A stretch of 64,000 nucleotides of DNA from Meghimatium bilineatum. Lineage: Eukaryota; Mollusca; Gastropoda; Stylommatophora; Philomycidae. The notes below the pieces were generated by a model that worked only from the letters and a program-made list of their open reading frames with translations, made no database searches and was not told the origin of the DNA. Shown here piece after piece: positions 21,330-31,925 of this stretch; the first letter of the stretch is position 1, and every line of letters begins with the position of its first letter. The translations under genes and the position numbers were made by a program. The stretch lies in assembly GCA_034231615.1 (NCBI GenBank), contig CM067309.1, positions 37,599,750 through 37,663,749 of the forward strand, written 5' to 3'.

Positions 21330-21400
21330 TTATGTCCGGCTCTGTGGAACAGAGCGCGTCTGTGACTGCCAAGGTTCCGGGTTCGAATCCCGTCACATAG
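21330..21400 (+). tRNA. tRNA-like sequence (pseudo-tRNA or SINE head)
   Basis: TTATGTC/CACATAG can form a 7-bp acceptor stem with one mismatch and a G-T pair; GCTC...GAGC makes a 4-bp D stem; a perfect T-loop GGTTCGAATCC closes a CCGGG/CCCGT stem. The anticodon stem does not pair (CGTCT against CCAAG), so it is more likely a tRNA pseudogene or the head of a tRNA-derived SINE than a working tRNA. Confidence 0.4.
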
Positions 21401-21884
21401 AATTGTGAATAGAGACCGTTCAGAAATCAACGGCAAGCTACTGAACCTATTTATATTGCCTAGAAAATCACTACAGTCAACAAAAAAAGGCTGGGTTGAT
21501 TGCTGTGTCCTGAATAAGATACGCTCTTATTTTTGTGTTTTTATTTGTGAAAAAAGGACAGAAAATCGCACAAAAAAAGAAGAAATAACCACCCTTCCTT
21601 TAAAGTACTCTTTCCCTTTACTGAAGGTATCTACGGACATGGTTGGGGTGCCTATAAAATCTATATGAAAAGGGGTGGTGGTATGAAATAGATAAAAGCT
21701 GATATAGATAAATAAACTGACACTGGGATTCAGTTAAGAAAACAGCATTTCGGGGAACATGACTTTACAACAAAAAATTGTTAAACCCCACGAGAAAAGC
21801 TCAACTCGACCCCCCCACCCCGTTCTAAAAAGGTTGCCAACTTCAGCTCTAGTACAACCACGTATAAGTATTTTTGTTATTCAT

Positions 21885-22156
21885 TGCCGAAGTAGGATGT
21901 GTTGGGCTATTGGTGCAAATAAAACTGCGACGCAGACCATTTCTGTTCTCTGGACTACATCCTGCTGGAAATATAGTAGGACCATTGTCCTGCTACAAGA
22001 GAGATGCAGCGGGAGTTTGAGAATGAAATATAGTAGGACCATTGTCCTGCTACAAGAGAGATGCAGCAGGAGTTTGAGAATGAAATATAGTAGGACCATT
22101 GTCCTGCTACAAGAGAGATGCAGCGGGAGTTTGAGAATGAACGCTCAAGAAGAAGT
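21885..22156 (+). mobile_element. SINE-A copy with internal 57-bp triplication
   Basis: Head GCCGAAGTAGGATGTGTTGG, then CTCTGGACTACATCCTGC, followed by three copies of a 57-bp segment (starting 21971, 22028, 22085) containing the palindrome TAGTAGGACCATTGTCCTGC, then AACGCTCAAGAAGAAG. Flanks AGTATTTTTGTTATT and AGTATCTTTGCTATT may be a 15-bp TSD with two mismatches. Confidence 0.85.
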
Positions 22157-22305
22157 ATCTTTGCTATTTGAGGACAACTAACGCCACTCAAACTTTTTTT
22201 TTGGCAGCCTTCTACGGCACGCAGGGTCAGTTAGTGTTTCTAATCTGTGCCCGCAGGCATTTACCGCCAACATAAGGGGATATCCATTCATTACGTCAAC
22301 AACCG

Positions 22306-22440
22306 GGGGGGGGGGGGGGGGGAAACGGGGAAGGGGGATTGAAAAAAAAAGTTATATCCAACACGGCTCGCACCAGAAATATCCTCTGTACCTGGCGCTG
22401 AAAGGAAAAACATGAAACAAGAAGAAAAGAACTGACCACC
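22306..22440 (+). other. G-run and short LINE tail
   Basis: About 20 Gs at 22304-22322, an A-run, then CTCTGTACCTGGCGCTGAAA, which resembles the LINE tail at 15450-15490. Confidence 0.4.
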
Positions 22441-22489
22441 TCACTGGTTACTCATACCCATAGTAGTTTCATTACTGGCGCCTGTACCT

Positions 22490-23085
22490 AATTACTAAAT
22501 GTATATTTATACTGTTATTACTGTTATAGATTTCTCCTTTCATTACTGATTGATGCCTGTACCTCAAACTAATCATCATCATCATGTGACATATTCTTTC
22601 CACCAGAACGTAGTCTTTCCTATGGATCTCTTGAATTCTCCGTGGTCTTGAGCAAGTTGTTCTGCCTCTTTTAGTGACAGACATTCTTAATATCTTTTGT
22701 CCAGTGGCGTCTTGGGTGCCCTTTGCCCCTGTTGCCTTCTATCATCCTCTCTAGTAACACTTTCTCCATGCCGTCGTGTCTCTTAATGTGACCGAAAAAA
22801 CTAGCTTTTTCTTTAATATGGTTTTCAGTAGATAACCTTCCTGGACGTTAATTGTTCTTAACACCTCCTGGTTTGTTTTCCTTGCTGTCAATGTTATTCT
22901 CAGAACTCTTCTATAGCACTTTATTTCAAATGTTGTTATTCTTTTGGCCACTTTTATTTAGTGTCAATGCTTCACATCCATATATCGCCACAGGAAATAC
23001 ATATGTTCGTAGTAAACACAACTTGGTTCTTATGTTAGTATCCTTTCAAATTAATGACATGTACATTAATCTTTCATGATGTTAT
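22490..23085 (-). mobile_element. LINE ORF2 C-terminal fragment (NQEVLRTINVQ type)
   Basis: Minus strand: FEIKCYRRVLRITLTARKTN, QEVLRTINVQEG, LLKTILKKKLVF, then EIHRKDYVLVERICHMMMM. Same family as the plus-strand copies at 37440-37870 and 49110-49510. Two frames; dead. Confidence 0.75.
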
Positions 23086-23138
23086 CGTATTTCTATAATT
23101 AAAAAAAAAATGTACGAATAACTGTAGGTAGATGCTAA

Positions 23139-23590
23139 TTGCGTTGGTTCTTCTTCTTCTGGTCCATGCTGTTATCTGGGTGCTGGCTATCATGTCTTTC
23201 AACAGCCTTCTGTTTCGTGTGCTGTCAATCATTTCCGCTACCGATCTTCTCCCCTTGTCACAGTGCTAGGTTGTCAAGCCTCTCCCTTGGTCTTCCCTTA
23301 TCCATCTTGTTCTTCAACTTTCCTGTTATTACAATGTGCCCCATATTTCCTCTCCAGATATGCCCAAATAATGTGGAATGTCTCTTTCTTATGGTAAGCA
23401 GCTTTCTGTATGAACTAATCTCTTTCAAGATATCCTTAGTACGCTTTTTATCTGTCCATGATATTCTATCTCATTATAAGCATTATTCTATAAAACCACA
23501 TCTCTGCTGAATCTGTATTATTTTTCACTATTCTGGTAATTGTCCAAGATTCACATACACCTCTTCCATACACCAGAATTTGTTTTATAC
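23139..23590 (-). mobile_element. LINE ORF2 C-terminal fragment with TTCTTCTTC end
   Basis: Minus strand: GRGVCESWTITRI, DSAEMWFYRIMLIM, WTDKKRTKDILKEIS, RKRHSTLFGHIWRGN, MDKGRPRERLDN. The 3' end at 23147 is a GAAGAAGAA tail, as in SINE-A and SINE-B. Closest to 52865-53150. Confidence 0.7.
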
Positions 23591-23959
23591 AACTTCTTTT
23601 TAAATCACTTCCATGAAAACGGTCGCACTTACACACTTTTTTCTTTTGAAAAAAAAAACGTGCCGTACCACTAACCCCAACCATTCCTTTTGCACCAGAG
23701 ACCGCGGCGTCGTTAGGCATCTCTTCAAACAAATAACACCTGAGCCGACTTTGCTTTCGTGAACCTGTCCCCGACAGAATATTATTTTCTGACCTGCTTT
23801 TGTTTTCCTGTTTCCATGTAACATTTATATTTGCACAAACTTGAAAATATGACAGGTATACTGTCAGAAATGGTTAGTTTTGGTATCACAAATAAAAATA
23901 GAATATAGAAACATCCAGCATTTATGGGTTCGAACATGGCCTCTCCATATTGCACCCAT

Positions 23960-24310
23960 TTTTTCCGCTTTATGCCCCTTTATGCCTTGCAGCGTCAGAG
24001 GTAGAAACGTTCTCTGGAGATTGTATTTTTGTGTGTGCTTCATTCATATATGTTTGTTTTCTGTGATTATTTTATTTATGTATTCCATCTTTTGCATGGT
24101 CTGTCCTTGGCTTTGTATCCATCGTGACTGTATAGTAATGCTTTTTTACGGGCACAATCTTGTAGTAGTCTGGAAGCATGTGAAAACCACTTAATCTTTT
24201 GTATTCTGATGTAATCTAGGATTGACGTTGCGTTTGTTAGTCTTTTGATGTTTTCATTTCTGATTATCTTATTGTTACTCCGAGAAATCTATGTAGACAA
24301 GTTCATTTTC
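23960..24310 (-). mobile_element. LINE C-terminal fragment (YIRRQ type)
   Basis: Minus strand has YIRIQKIKWFSHASRLLQDC and KAKDRPCKRW; sister of 15235-15500 and 55205-55850. Confidence 0.6.
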
Positions 24311-24319
24311 ATGTGCGAT

Positions 24320-24980
24320 TCCATCGTATCAGCGAGACTTTCGGTGACCTTTTTAAACAAAAATAGTTATAGTGTGGGTAGGGTCCCCTCCTACTCCTTT
24401 TTTAAATAAATTCCTAGTACTAAAAGTCATGTTCTGATTTCCTAAGGCGGAATTTTATTTTTAAAACCAAACAAAAAGTAATACCCCGATCCCCCCCTCA
24501 CGGCAAATTTTGACAAAATAACACCAACACGAAAGGCGAGGGTAAAAAATCCCCAGATCTAGTGATTAAAAACCCCAGCTGTGGCACCGCTGACTAGAAT
24601 CACGAATGTCCGCTCTCCAATTTGACCGCGAACATCGTCAGCATGTCCCTGTTATACACAAGTTTTTAACACTGAAGAAATCATAGCTTTCCAAGAGTGT
24701 TCATGCAATTTTAGTTCAGAAGTTCAGAGTAGCCATTAAAATCAGTGATCTTGAAGCAAATATGAGTAACACTGCCGCCATACATGCTGTAAGACGTGAC
24801 TAATGAGATTGGATCAGGGGTTTACTACCACTCGGTGGTTTCCGTTGTGAAACCTGCTGAATACTCGTGTCAAGACTGCGGTTTTCTCGCAGTGGGGTTA
24901 TGTTTGCAACAGCAGGATTACGTGTGTAAATCAGCCTAGCACTTTTTGAAGTTATGGAAAACCTCTCAATCCAAAAAATA
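24320..24980. other. No gene seen
   Basis: No coding signal. Minus-strand GHADDV near 24640 recalls the end of NLE1 but its context does not match and it is not annotated as an exon. Confidence 0.4.
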
Positions 24981-24984
24981 ATTC

Positions 24985-25505
24985 AATGGAAACTCTAGCC
25001 TGGCACAAGGAACAAGAGAAACACCAGCCTGTCACAAGGAACAAGAGAAATACCAGCCTGTCACAAGGAACAAGAGAAATACCAGCCTGTCACAAGGAAC
25101 AAGAGAAATACCAGCCTGTCACAAGGAACAAGAGAAATACCAGCCTGTCACAAGGAACAAGAGAAATACCAGCCTGTCACAAGGAACAAGAGAAATACCA
25201 GCCTAGCACAGGTAACAAGGTAAACACCAGCCTGTCACAAGGAACAAGAGAAATACCAGCCTGTCACAAGGAACAAGAGAAATACCAGCCTGTCACAAGG
25301 AACAAGAGAAATAACAGCCTGTCACAAGGAACAAGAGAAACACCAGCCTGTCACAAGGAACAAGAGAAACACCAGCCTGGCACAGTAAACAAGAGAAACG
25401 CCAGCCTGGAGTTGACGGTAAAACTCCAGCCTAGCACAGGAAGCAAGAGCGACAAACCTGTTGTACCTAGTACTGCCTGGCACAGGGAACAAGAGTGACA
25501 AACCT
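24985..25505 (+). repeat. 29-bp minisatellite, about 17 copies
   Basis: Unit CAGCCTGTCACAAGGAACAA + GAGAAATAC. With a period of 29 the three frames rotate, which gives a 170-codon open frame; this is a repeat artefact. Related units CAGCCTAGCACAGG lie at the right edge. Confidence 0.9.
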
Positions 25506-25649
25506 GTCCTCCCTATGGGGTTCTATCATCATCAGTGAATTATTCCTCTCAATTTATTTATGTTATATCATTAATGAGGTCATCATACACAGTCAAACAT
25601 GGGGGCTCAGTATCTGGGAGTACATCGGGTGATGGAGTCTCTTGGATAG

Positions 25650-25925
25650 AGTTCTTCTTCTTCTGTATTCGTTCTCAAACTTAGCATGATAGAGAACGGA
25701 ATACATTGTGTCATGGTTTACAGCTTGCCTGTGATATGTGTGCATTTCTGCCTGACACATCTGACTTCTACATTGATTCTGAGTCACTATGACCCACTAT
25801 TCGATGGGGCAGCTAACTCTACCCCCCCCCCAAAGCTCCTTAGTTACCTCGTACGACATGCATGGCAGGTATAATGCCGCTATTCTATGCTTCCCTTTCA
25901 GACCCCAGCAACAAATGAACTTCGA
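25650..25925 (-). mobile_element. SINE-B copy
   Basis: Minus orientation: TTCTTCTTCTTCTGTATTCG at left, CCTGACACATCTGACTTC, GACATGCATGGCAGG, and the head GACCCCAGCAACAAATG at right. A C-run sits in the middle. Confidence 0.75.
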
Positions 25926-26004
25926 AGAGTAGTTACACAGGTCATAGTTTGTGAACAGGTAAGAAACTTCCTGTTATTGAAAGACATGAGAGGTTAGAAC
26001 TCAG

Positions 26005-26285
26005 ACCTTCACCACGCACGTGTGTTGCCTGGCTAAAAAGGGTGGAGGGAGCAAAGAATAGCAACACTGTTACCTATCATCCATGTTGTAGGAGGCAACT
26101 ATGAAGGTTCTGGGGTGTAGCTTGGTATCCCAACCCATACAGGGTCAAAGTGACACAGAAGCCATGCTGAAGTCAGACCGACAAGTGCAGATTTCGCAGC
26201 TAAGCTATAAACCATGATACAACACACTCCATTCTTCAGGCTGCATCCCGTTAATCTGCAGGAGTTTGAGAATGGACGCAGACGA
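26005..26285 (+). mobile_element. SINE-B copy
   Basis: CACGTGTGTTGCCTGGC, AGCAAAGAATAGCAACACTG, GCTGAAGTCAGACC, GAGTTTGAGAATGGACGCAG. Tail reduced to ACGAATATG. Confidence 0.75.
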
Positions 26286-26365
26286 ATATGTATGTGCTGA
26301 CATATTCTTCTTCTGCGTTCAGGATTCTTTTGGTCTTGCATCACCTTCAGGCCAGTCACCAGGAT

Positions 26366-26632
26366 CTTCTTCATCTTCGTTCGTTCTCAAACTCCTGTAG
26401 ATTGGCAGGATGTAGTCTGGAGAACGGAATGCGCTGTGTTATGGCTGACAGTATTGCTGTGATATCTGCGCCTTTCGGCCTGACACATCTGGCTTCAGGT
26501 CACTGACCCTATATGGGATGGGACAGCCAACTCCATCCCATAACCTCCTTAGTCACCTCTTATGACATGCATGGAATGTAAACAGTGTTGCTATTCTTTG
26601 CTCCCCTTTTAGGCCCCGGCAACAAACGGGCG
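26366..26632 (-). mobile_element. SINE-B copy with perfect 12-bp TSD
   Basis: Flanked by AGTCACCAGGAT at 26354-26365 and 26633-26644. Runs from CTTCTTCATCTTCGTTCG (tail, inverted) to the head GGCCCCGGCAACAAACGGGC. It lies about 145 bp upstream of the splice acceptor of the membrane-protein gene, so it probably sits in that gene's intron or 5' region. Confidence 0.9.
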
Positions 26633-26738
26633 AGTCACCAGGATGAAACTCAAAGCTTTCTCAGAGACTGAGTGGCCGCCCAACAGTTTTTGCCTCAGTG
26701 CTGACATATATTTGTTATTACAAAGATTTTAATCAATC

Positions 26739-28097
26739 ATGACATTTCTAACACAAGATCTTTCTTTTTTCCAACAGCTGCCCAAGAGGGTTGTGGGATT
26801 CAGGAGGTGCATCCACATCTTCCTTTTCCTGTTTTTATTTGGGAATGATATTGCTGATTTTATCAGCGACTGGCTGTTCTTCGCAGATGTTGTCATCGCT
26901 GAGAGAGGTCTGGTGTACGGGCCACCGGAAGAAGCTGCAGTGTGGTGCCTTCTTCTGTTCTCCATCATTGGAACCTTCACTTTTTGTTTTGAGTGTGTCA
27001 ATCTGTGGTGGGAGTTTTTCCGTAACAATTCCTGGGTCGACTCTGACTGGTTATCTGCTATTGTTATATGGATTGAAGATGTTCCACAAATCATTATCAG
27101 TATGTACCTGATTTTATGCAGAGAGGAGCCAATCAGCATTTTCCAGCTGCTCAAGGCTGCTGTAATATTAATTGGTGTATTTATACGTATCATAGTGACG
27201 TCTGTAAAATACTGTAACAAACAGGCAATCAGATCACACTATCACGTCAAGATTAAGGTTGTAATCATGCTGGGGATTATTATTGAATCGATGTGTGCAG
27301 GAGCCATATTTTTCCTGACTCAAACTGAGCGCAACCACGCAGGCGATGTTTCCTTCAGAGTTCCTTCAACACTGCTTGAAGACTCATATGATGACCAGCG
27401 TTATTTTAGGGATGTTAGCATCTTTCTCCACGATGCTGACCTTGCGCAGCTTGGAAATTCAAACCCTAAACCCTCAGATCCTACAGCTGAATGGATACGC
27501 CTGGCCACTATTTTAAGCATCAGAGAGGGAGATCAAGAAACTCCCAGTTTTAAAATCGAGTACGCACAATCTGGAAATAGCAGGAATAATATAGCAATCT
27601 CAGAAAGACAAAAAGATTCTGAAAACTGGACACTGTCTGAGTGCTATACTATTGACCCAAACACGAAACACATCACGCAAGTTCTTAACATCACATGTTC
27701 CATACCTGGTTACTTTACAAATTCAACAATCCTGTTTATAAAACTCAAATTCGAAAAGCCGGGGTCAATATTCAAAAGAAAAATCTTTGGAGACATCCAG
27801 ATGAACATGCAGAAATTAGAAAACGGCATATGTACTTCTATCACCGACTATGCAGATTCCATCTCAAGCAGCATTAGTGGCAACATTCCTTTAACTTTCC
27901 GTTACTATCGTACAAATATCACAGTGCAACATGAGGACATGAAACATCTTCTGTATCGATCAGGCACTCCATATTTCTACAGTCTCTCAGATATGGTCGA
28001 TATTAATCTGGTATGGAAGACTGGTTGGAGAGAATGTGAAAGCAGTGGACATAGAGCGCCAATTTATGATAAGGACCTAACCATCAACTGTTTTTAA
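26739..28097 (+). CDS. Five-pass membrane protein with large glycosylated outer domain, unknown function
   Basis: A 452-codon frame with five likely membrane helices at about residues 24-45, 66-86, 104-126, 133-157 and 171-193, then ~260 residues probably outside the cell with four N-glycosylation sites (N296, N317, N328, N393) and five cysteines (302, 320, 365, 433, 451). Conserved-looking motifs: DFISDWLFFADV, GLVYGPPEE, WIEDVPQI, VWKTGWREC. It resembles an uncharacterised family I know from molluscs and other invertebrates; no function is known to me. The ATG at 26739 may not be the true start: TTTCTTTTTTCCAACAG at 26761-26777 is a strong splice acceptor and the homologous part starts just after it (CTG at 26778, phase 0). 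So this may be the last exon of a gene with an upstream first exon not identified. The acidic residues in helices 1 and 3 are unusual and suggest a functional core. Confidence 0.75.
   Translation: MTFLTQDLSFFQQLPKRVVGFRRCIHIFLFLFLFGNDIADFISDWLFFADVVIAERGLVYGPPEEAAVWCLLLFSIIGTFTFCFECVNLWWEFFRNNSWVDSDWLSAIVIWIEDVPQIIISMYLILCREEPISIFQLLKAAVILIGVFIRIIVTSVKYCNKQAIRSHYHVKIKVVIMLGIIIESMCAGAIFFLTQTERNHAGDVSFRVPSTLLEDSYDDQRYFRDVSIFLHDADLAQLGNSNPKPSDPTAEWIRLATILSIREGDQETPSFKIEYAQSGNSRNNIAISERQKDSENWTLSECYTIDPNTKHITQVLNITCSIPGYFTNSTILFIKLKFEKPGSIFKRKIFGDIQMNMQKLENGICTSITDYADSISSSISGNIPLTFRYYRTNITVQHEDMKHLLYRSGTPYFYSLSDMVDINLVWKTGWRECESSGHRAPIYDKDLTINCF
26761..26777 (+). promoter_or_regulatory. Splice acceptor of the membrane-protein exon
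   Basis: A pyrimidine-rich tract ending in CCAACAG directly before residue 14 of the open frame. It is a better exon boundary than the upstream ATG. Confidence 0.55.
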
Positions 28098-28139
28098 ACG
28101 GGACATACCATGCTAATTTATAACAACGACCTAACAATT

Positions 28140-28690
28140 TGGTCAAAGGATACATGTTCCATGTTCATGATGACAGAAACTGTCCCCCCCCCCCCCCATC
28201 TATGATACTGGTATAAAAACCCCTCATTTATGACAATGACATCAAAACCCCTAATTGATGATAAAACCCCTCATTTATGACATCAAAACACTTTCATTTA
28301 TGACAATGAGATCAAAATCCCACATTTATGACAATGACATTAAAACCCAACATTTATGACAATGACATCAAAAACCCATCAGTTTTAACAATGGGATCAA
28401 AACCCCTGATTTATGACATTGACATAAAAACCTCTCAATTATGATGACATAAAAATCCCATCAGTTATTTACAATGACACCAAAACCCCTGAGTTGTGAC
28501 AATGACACCACAACCCCTGAGTTGTGACAATGACACCAAAACCCCTGAGTTGTGACAATGACACCAAAACCCCTGAGTTGTGACAATGACACCAAAACCC
28601 CTGAGTTGTGACAATGACACCAAAACCCCTCAGTTATGAGAATGACACCAAAACCCCTCAGTTATGAGAATGAGACCACCCCCTCCCCCC
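28140..28690 (+). repeat. 28-bp minisatellite starting about 40 bp after the stop codon
   Basis: Early units read ATTTATGACAATGACATCAA + AACCCC; later units TGACAATGACACCAAAACCC + CTGAGTTG, the last six nearly identical. The end of the coding sequence (AATTTATGATAAGGACCTAA) and the next words (AATTTATAACAACGACCTAA) resemble the unit, so the array may have grown from the gene's 3' end. Confidence 0.85.
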
Positions 28691-28709
28691 ACCAATTACC
28701 AATTTGTGT

Positions 28710-28836
28710 ATATATCCATGACTCCCCATTAAGCCTCAGTGGCATTCAGGGGAATGGGAGAACATATGGTCCACCTGAAGAACTAACCACCGCACAAACT
28801 TTTCACTACTATCACACAAATGTGGCATGTAAATAA
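28710..28836 (+). pseudogene. Possible decayed copy of the membrane-protein C-terminus
   Basis: Translation contains LSGIQGN then TFHYYHTNV before a stop; the gene has ISGNIPLTFRYYRTNI at residues 379-394. A YGPPEE word also appears. Too short to be sure; may be a partial tandem duplicate or chance. Confidence 0.3.
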
Positions 28837-28839
28837 ATA

Positions 28840-29425
28840 CACAAAATATGGCAGTTTCAGAGAGGATTGTGGGAGAAAACATTAACATGCAGGAGCTGGC
28901 GATATAAGTGGAATCTCCTTATAACATATTTCCCCATGTAACAACACTTTTCAAAATTCCCAATTATATTTATACTATATTGTTTGCATTGTATATAGCA
29001 AATTTCTGTTATTACATACATATTTTGTCATTCCGGACCTAGTTGTTTTAATGGGATATGACAGTATTGTTCTTCTATTAGGTTTGTACTTCCTATTGTG
29101 TTTTGAGTGTGTTTTTATGTTGTCATCGTTTGGAATCAAAAACATCCCACGGGACAAAAAAAATATATGCCTAGAACTTCTATGTTTCAGATCATCGTCT
29201 AAATGTTTGAGTATTTAGTGTTTCATGCTATTATCACAAATGTGTTTTTTGTTTCCTGGTTAATAAATTCTATTACATTGAACTGGTATTTGTAATTGTA
29301 ACTTGCTGAATATTTTGAAAGTGTAATCTTGATTTTACTGAGCAGGAGGCGATGATCTGATGTCATACTTGCCTCTCTGCTTGTATGTTGTGTAGCAATG
29401 TTCTAAATTGCTTCCTGTTAATACA
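28840..29425. other. No gene seen; possible 3' UTR signals
   Basis: AATAAA words occur at about 28832 and 29269, either of which could be a polyadenylation signal for the plus-strand gene. Otherwise AT-rich. Confidence 0.35.
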
Positions 29426-29429
29426 TGAT

Positions 29430-29572
29430 GATGTTTTATTGGCTAGCTTGCAATGTTTTATTGGCTAGCTTGCAATGTTTTATTAGCTAGCTTGCAATGT
29501 TTTATTGGCTAGCTTGCAATGTTTTATTGGCTAGCTTGCAATGTTTTATTGGCTAGCTTGCAATGCTACTGT
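29430..29572 (+). repeat. 22-bp minisatellite, 6 copies
   Basis: CAATGTTTTATTGGCTAGCT + TG, near-identical copies (one has TTAGCTAGC). Confidence 0.9.
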
Positions 29573-29724
29573 GCTGAGAGATAGAGCAGTCAATCGGGTT
29601 GACATTTTAAAATTAATTACCAGAAACAACACGGGAAAAATAAATTGATGAAGGTATTAATTCCTTAAATTTGACAACACACAAATTAATTACAAGCAGC
29701 GTGCGAGCAATATGAAACACATCT

Positions 29725-30045
29725 AAAACAGAAACTATGCAGAACAGAAACTATGCAGAACAGAAACTATGCTGAACAGAAACTATGCTGAACAGAAACT
29801 ATGCTGAACAGAAACTATGCTGAACAGAAACTATGCAGAACAAACTATGCTGAACAGAAACTATGCTGAACAGAAATTATGCTGAACAGAAACTATGCTG
29901 AACAGAAACTATGCTGAACAGAAACTATGCAGAACAGAAACTATGCTGAACAGAAACTATGCTGAACAGAAACTATGCTGAACAGAAACTATGCAGAACA
30001 GAAACTATGCTGAACAGAAACTATGCTGAACAGAAACTATGCAGA
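29725..30045 (+). repeat. 16-bp array that grew from a LINE
   Basis: About 20 copies of CTGAACAGAAACTATG. The final copy runs straight into AACTATGCAGAACAGCTAAA, the LINE coding sequence for NYAEQLN, so the unit is a piece of that LINE. Confidence 0.85.
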
Positions 30046-30615
30046 ACAGCTAAATGTGTATGCTAATGGCACAAAACTAAAACAGACATTAGAATTTAAA
30101 TACCTAGGAAGCATTTTTACAGAAGATGACAAAATTGATAGAGAAATTGAGATGAGGTGCCAAAAAGCCAACACTGTAACAAACCAACTGACACCACTGC
30201 TTAAAAACTCAGTGATCAATATGGCAACCAAACAACAGAAAACACCATCTTTATTTCAACATTATGTTGCAAACATTTGTCCCCCAATAAAAACACTCTT
30301 GTGAAAGATTACAACATGTGAGATGAAATGTCTGAGAAAGGCAAACGCCACCAGAAGAGACTGAATGAGGAATGAAGACATCAAAGAGATAATAAAGACC
30401 ATATTATGCAAACATAGAGAAAGACAACAGATCAACTGGTTTTCACACCTTATGCAAATGGAACAATCACAACCAGACATCCTCAAGTCCAACAGCAGAA
30501 AGAACGGCTACATAGCAAGAGGAAGACCAAGAACTAGATAGAAAGATTCAATCAGAGATATTGTCAAAAACCGCTGCCTAACCATGGCAAATGCAGAAAA
30601 GATGACCAAATACAG
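30046..30615 (+). mobile_element. LINE ORF2 thumb and C-terminal fragment
   Basis: QLNVYANGTKLKQTLEFKYL, GSIFTEDDKIDREIEMRCQK (RT thumb, the xYLGSxFxxD pattern), then after frame breaks RQQINWFSHLMQM and GYIARGRPRTR. Dead copy. Confidence 0.75.
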
Positions 30616-30629
30616 TAAACTTTAACTTC

Positions 30630-30890
30630 TTCGTTCACTCTCACACTCCTGCAGATTAGTAGGATGTAGTCCGGAGAACGGAATGCATTGTGCCATGGAT
30701 TACAGCCTTGCTGCTATATCTGTGCCTTTGGCCTGACACATCCGACCAGCATGGCGTCTGGGTCACTTTAACCCTGTATGGGATAGGACAGTCAAATCTA
30801 CCCCATAACCTCATTAATCACCTCATACAACATGCATGGAAGGTAAACAGTGTTGCTATTCTTTGTTCCCCCGTCAGGCCAAATAACACA
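30630..30890 (-). mobile_element. SINE-B copy
   Basis: Minus orientation: CTTCTTCGTTCACTCTCACA, TGGCCTGACACATCCGACC, CTACCCCATAACCTCATTAA, AACAGTGTTGCTATTCTTTG. Head ends near 30890. Confidence 0.8.
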
Positions 30891-30894
30891 CAAC

Positions 30895-31275
30895 AACCAT
30901 CTTGTGGGAGCTGTGATGTGTGATTTTCTTGTAATCATGAAGTAAGTAGGTCAAATTAATATGAGTCATGAACCAGCGTCATAGCACACGGTTTCCCATA
31001 AGTGCTTGGCTATTAAGTAATTGGTTGACCAGAAACTGCCTAACAAGCGTCGCCTATAGCACTTGTTCTGCAGCGATGTCACCATTCCTCGACCATCCCA
31101 GAACATGAACCCTGGTATCCTACTTCCTTGAGGCTGGGTCAATCACGGGAATAATTGAGTAATTTTTATTTCAGAACACAAATAATTAGTCGATTCAAAA
31201 CCCGTGTTTGTTGGTCAGCTAGCAAATGATTGAACATTACATGACAGTTGCTCCCTATGAACCAAAAAGTAGGTT
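30895..31275. other. No gene seen
   Basis: Minus-strand FWDGRG near 31100 recalls a WD repeat but the flanking residues do not fit NLE1. Confidence 0.4.
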
Positions 31276-31279
31276 ACGG

Positions 31280-31570
31280 GGAGGAAGAACGTAAAACAGT
31301 GGTTAGCGCACTAGTTTATCATGATCTTGGGATTGTAGAGTAGTCTTGCATTCACTCCGTAGTTGAGACGGAAATGTTTTTCAGACCGCAATGAATGGCT
31401 TCTGTGTAGACCCAGCTTTAATTTGGTACCGGATTACTCTGGGAAGTAAAGACTGCGAGGAAGAGGAGATGGTTACCACCCTCAAATAACAGAGCTACTG
31501 AAATGTGAGATAGCTAACATCCCACATCAAGTACAGCATTAATAAATGCTATGGGTTCACTTTACAGAGA
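31280..31570 (+). mobile_element. tRNA-derived SINE-C, diverged copy
   Basis: AGTGGTTAGCGCACTAG (A-box part), body GGAAATGTTTTTCAGACCGC and GAGGAAGAGGAGATGG, and 3' end TTAATAAATGCTATGGG. Sister copies at 48240-48535 and 51838-52104. Confidence 0.75.
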
Positions 31571-31639
31571 TGATTCTCTCCTAGCGGTACAAACATGGGT
31601 CTTAAATAGGCATGAGATCATGAGCCACACCAAACCCCC

Positions 31640-31925
31640 TTAGTCACATCCAACGACATGCATGGCATGTAGCAGTGTCAATTTTCTTTGCCTCCTTGGG
31701 CTTCAGCAACACCTGAGTGTGTAATACATATGTACACTCACCTCAAAAAAGAAACACACAGAGTAACAACGCAGATCACATTCTACTGTGAAAAAATATC
31801 AATAAATTTCAAGTAATGAGTTTCATGCCGAAATCGGATGTGCTAGGCCTACAAGGCGCATAACGGTGGCACAACGTAATCACGCTCCCAGCGGAAATCG
31901 CACGGATATCCTTGATGGTTACAAT
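31640..31925 (+). mobile_element. SINE-B head fragment and SINE-A fragment
   Basis: 31640-31710 is an inverted SINE-B head (ACGACATGCATGGCATGTAG). 31825-31915 is a plus-strand SINE-A piece (ATGCCGAAATCGGATGTGC, GGTGGCACAACGTAATCACG). Confidence 0.5.

Noticed and set aside
24625-24665. Minus-strand GHADDV, like the NLE1 C-terminal blade
   Set aside because: The residues after it (RGQIGER) do not match the expected YAVDWSPDG in any frame and there are no splice sites in place.
24986-25498. 170-codon frame
   Set aside because: 29-bp array whose frames rotate without stops; no start context or domain.
31085-31130. Minus-strand FWDGRGMVTSL, like a WD repeat
   Set aside because: Superficial; no GH or SPD words around it and no fitting splice phase.
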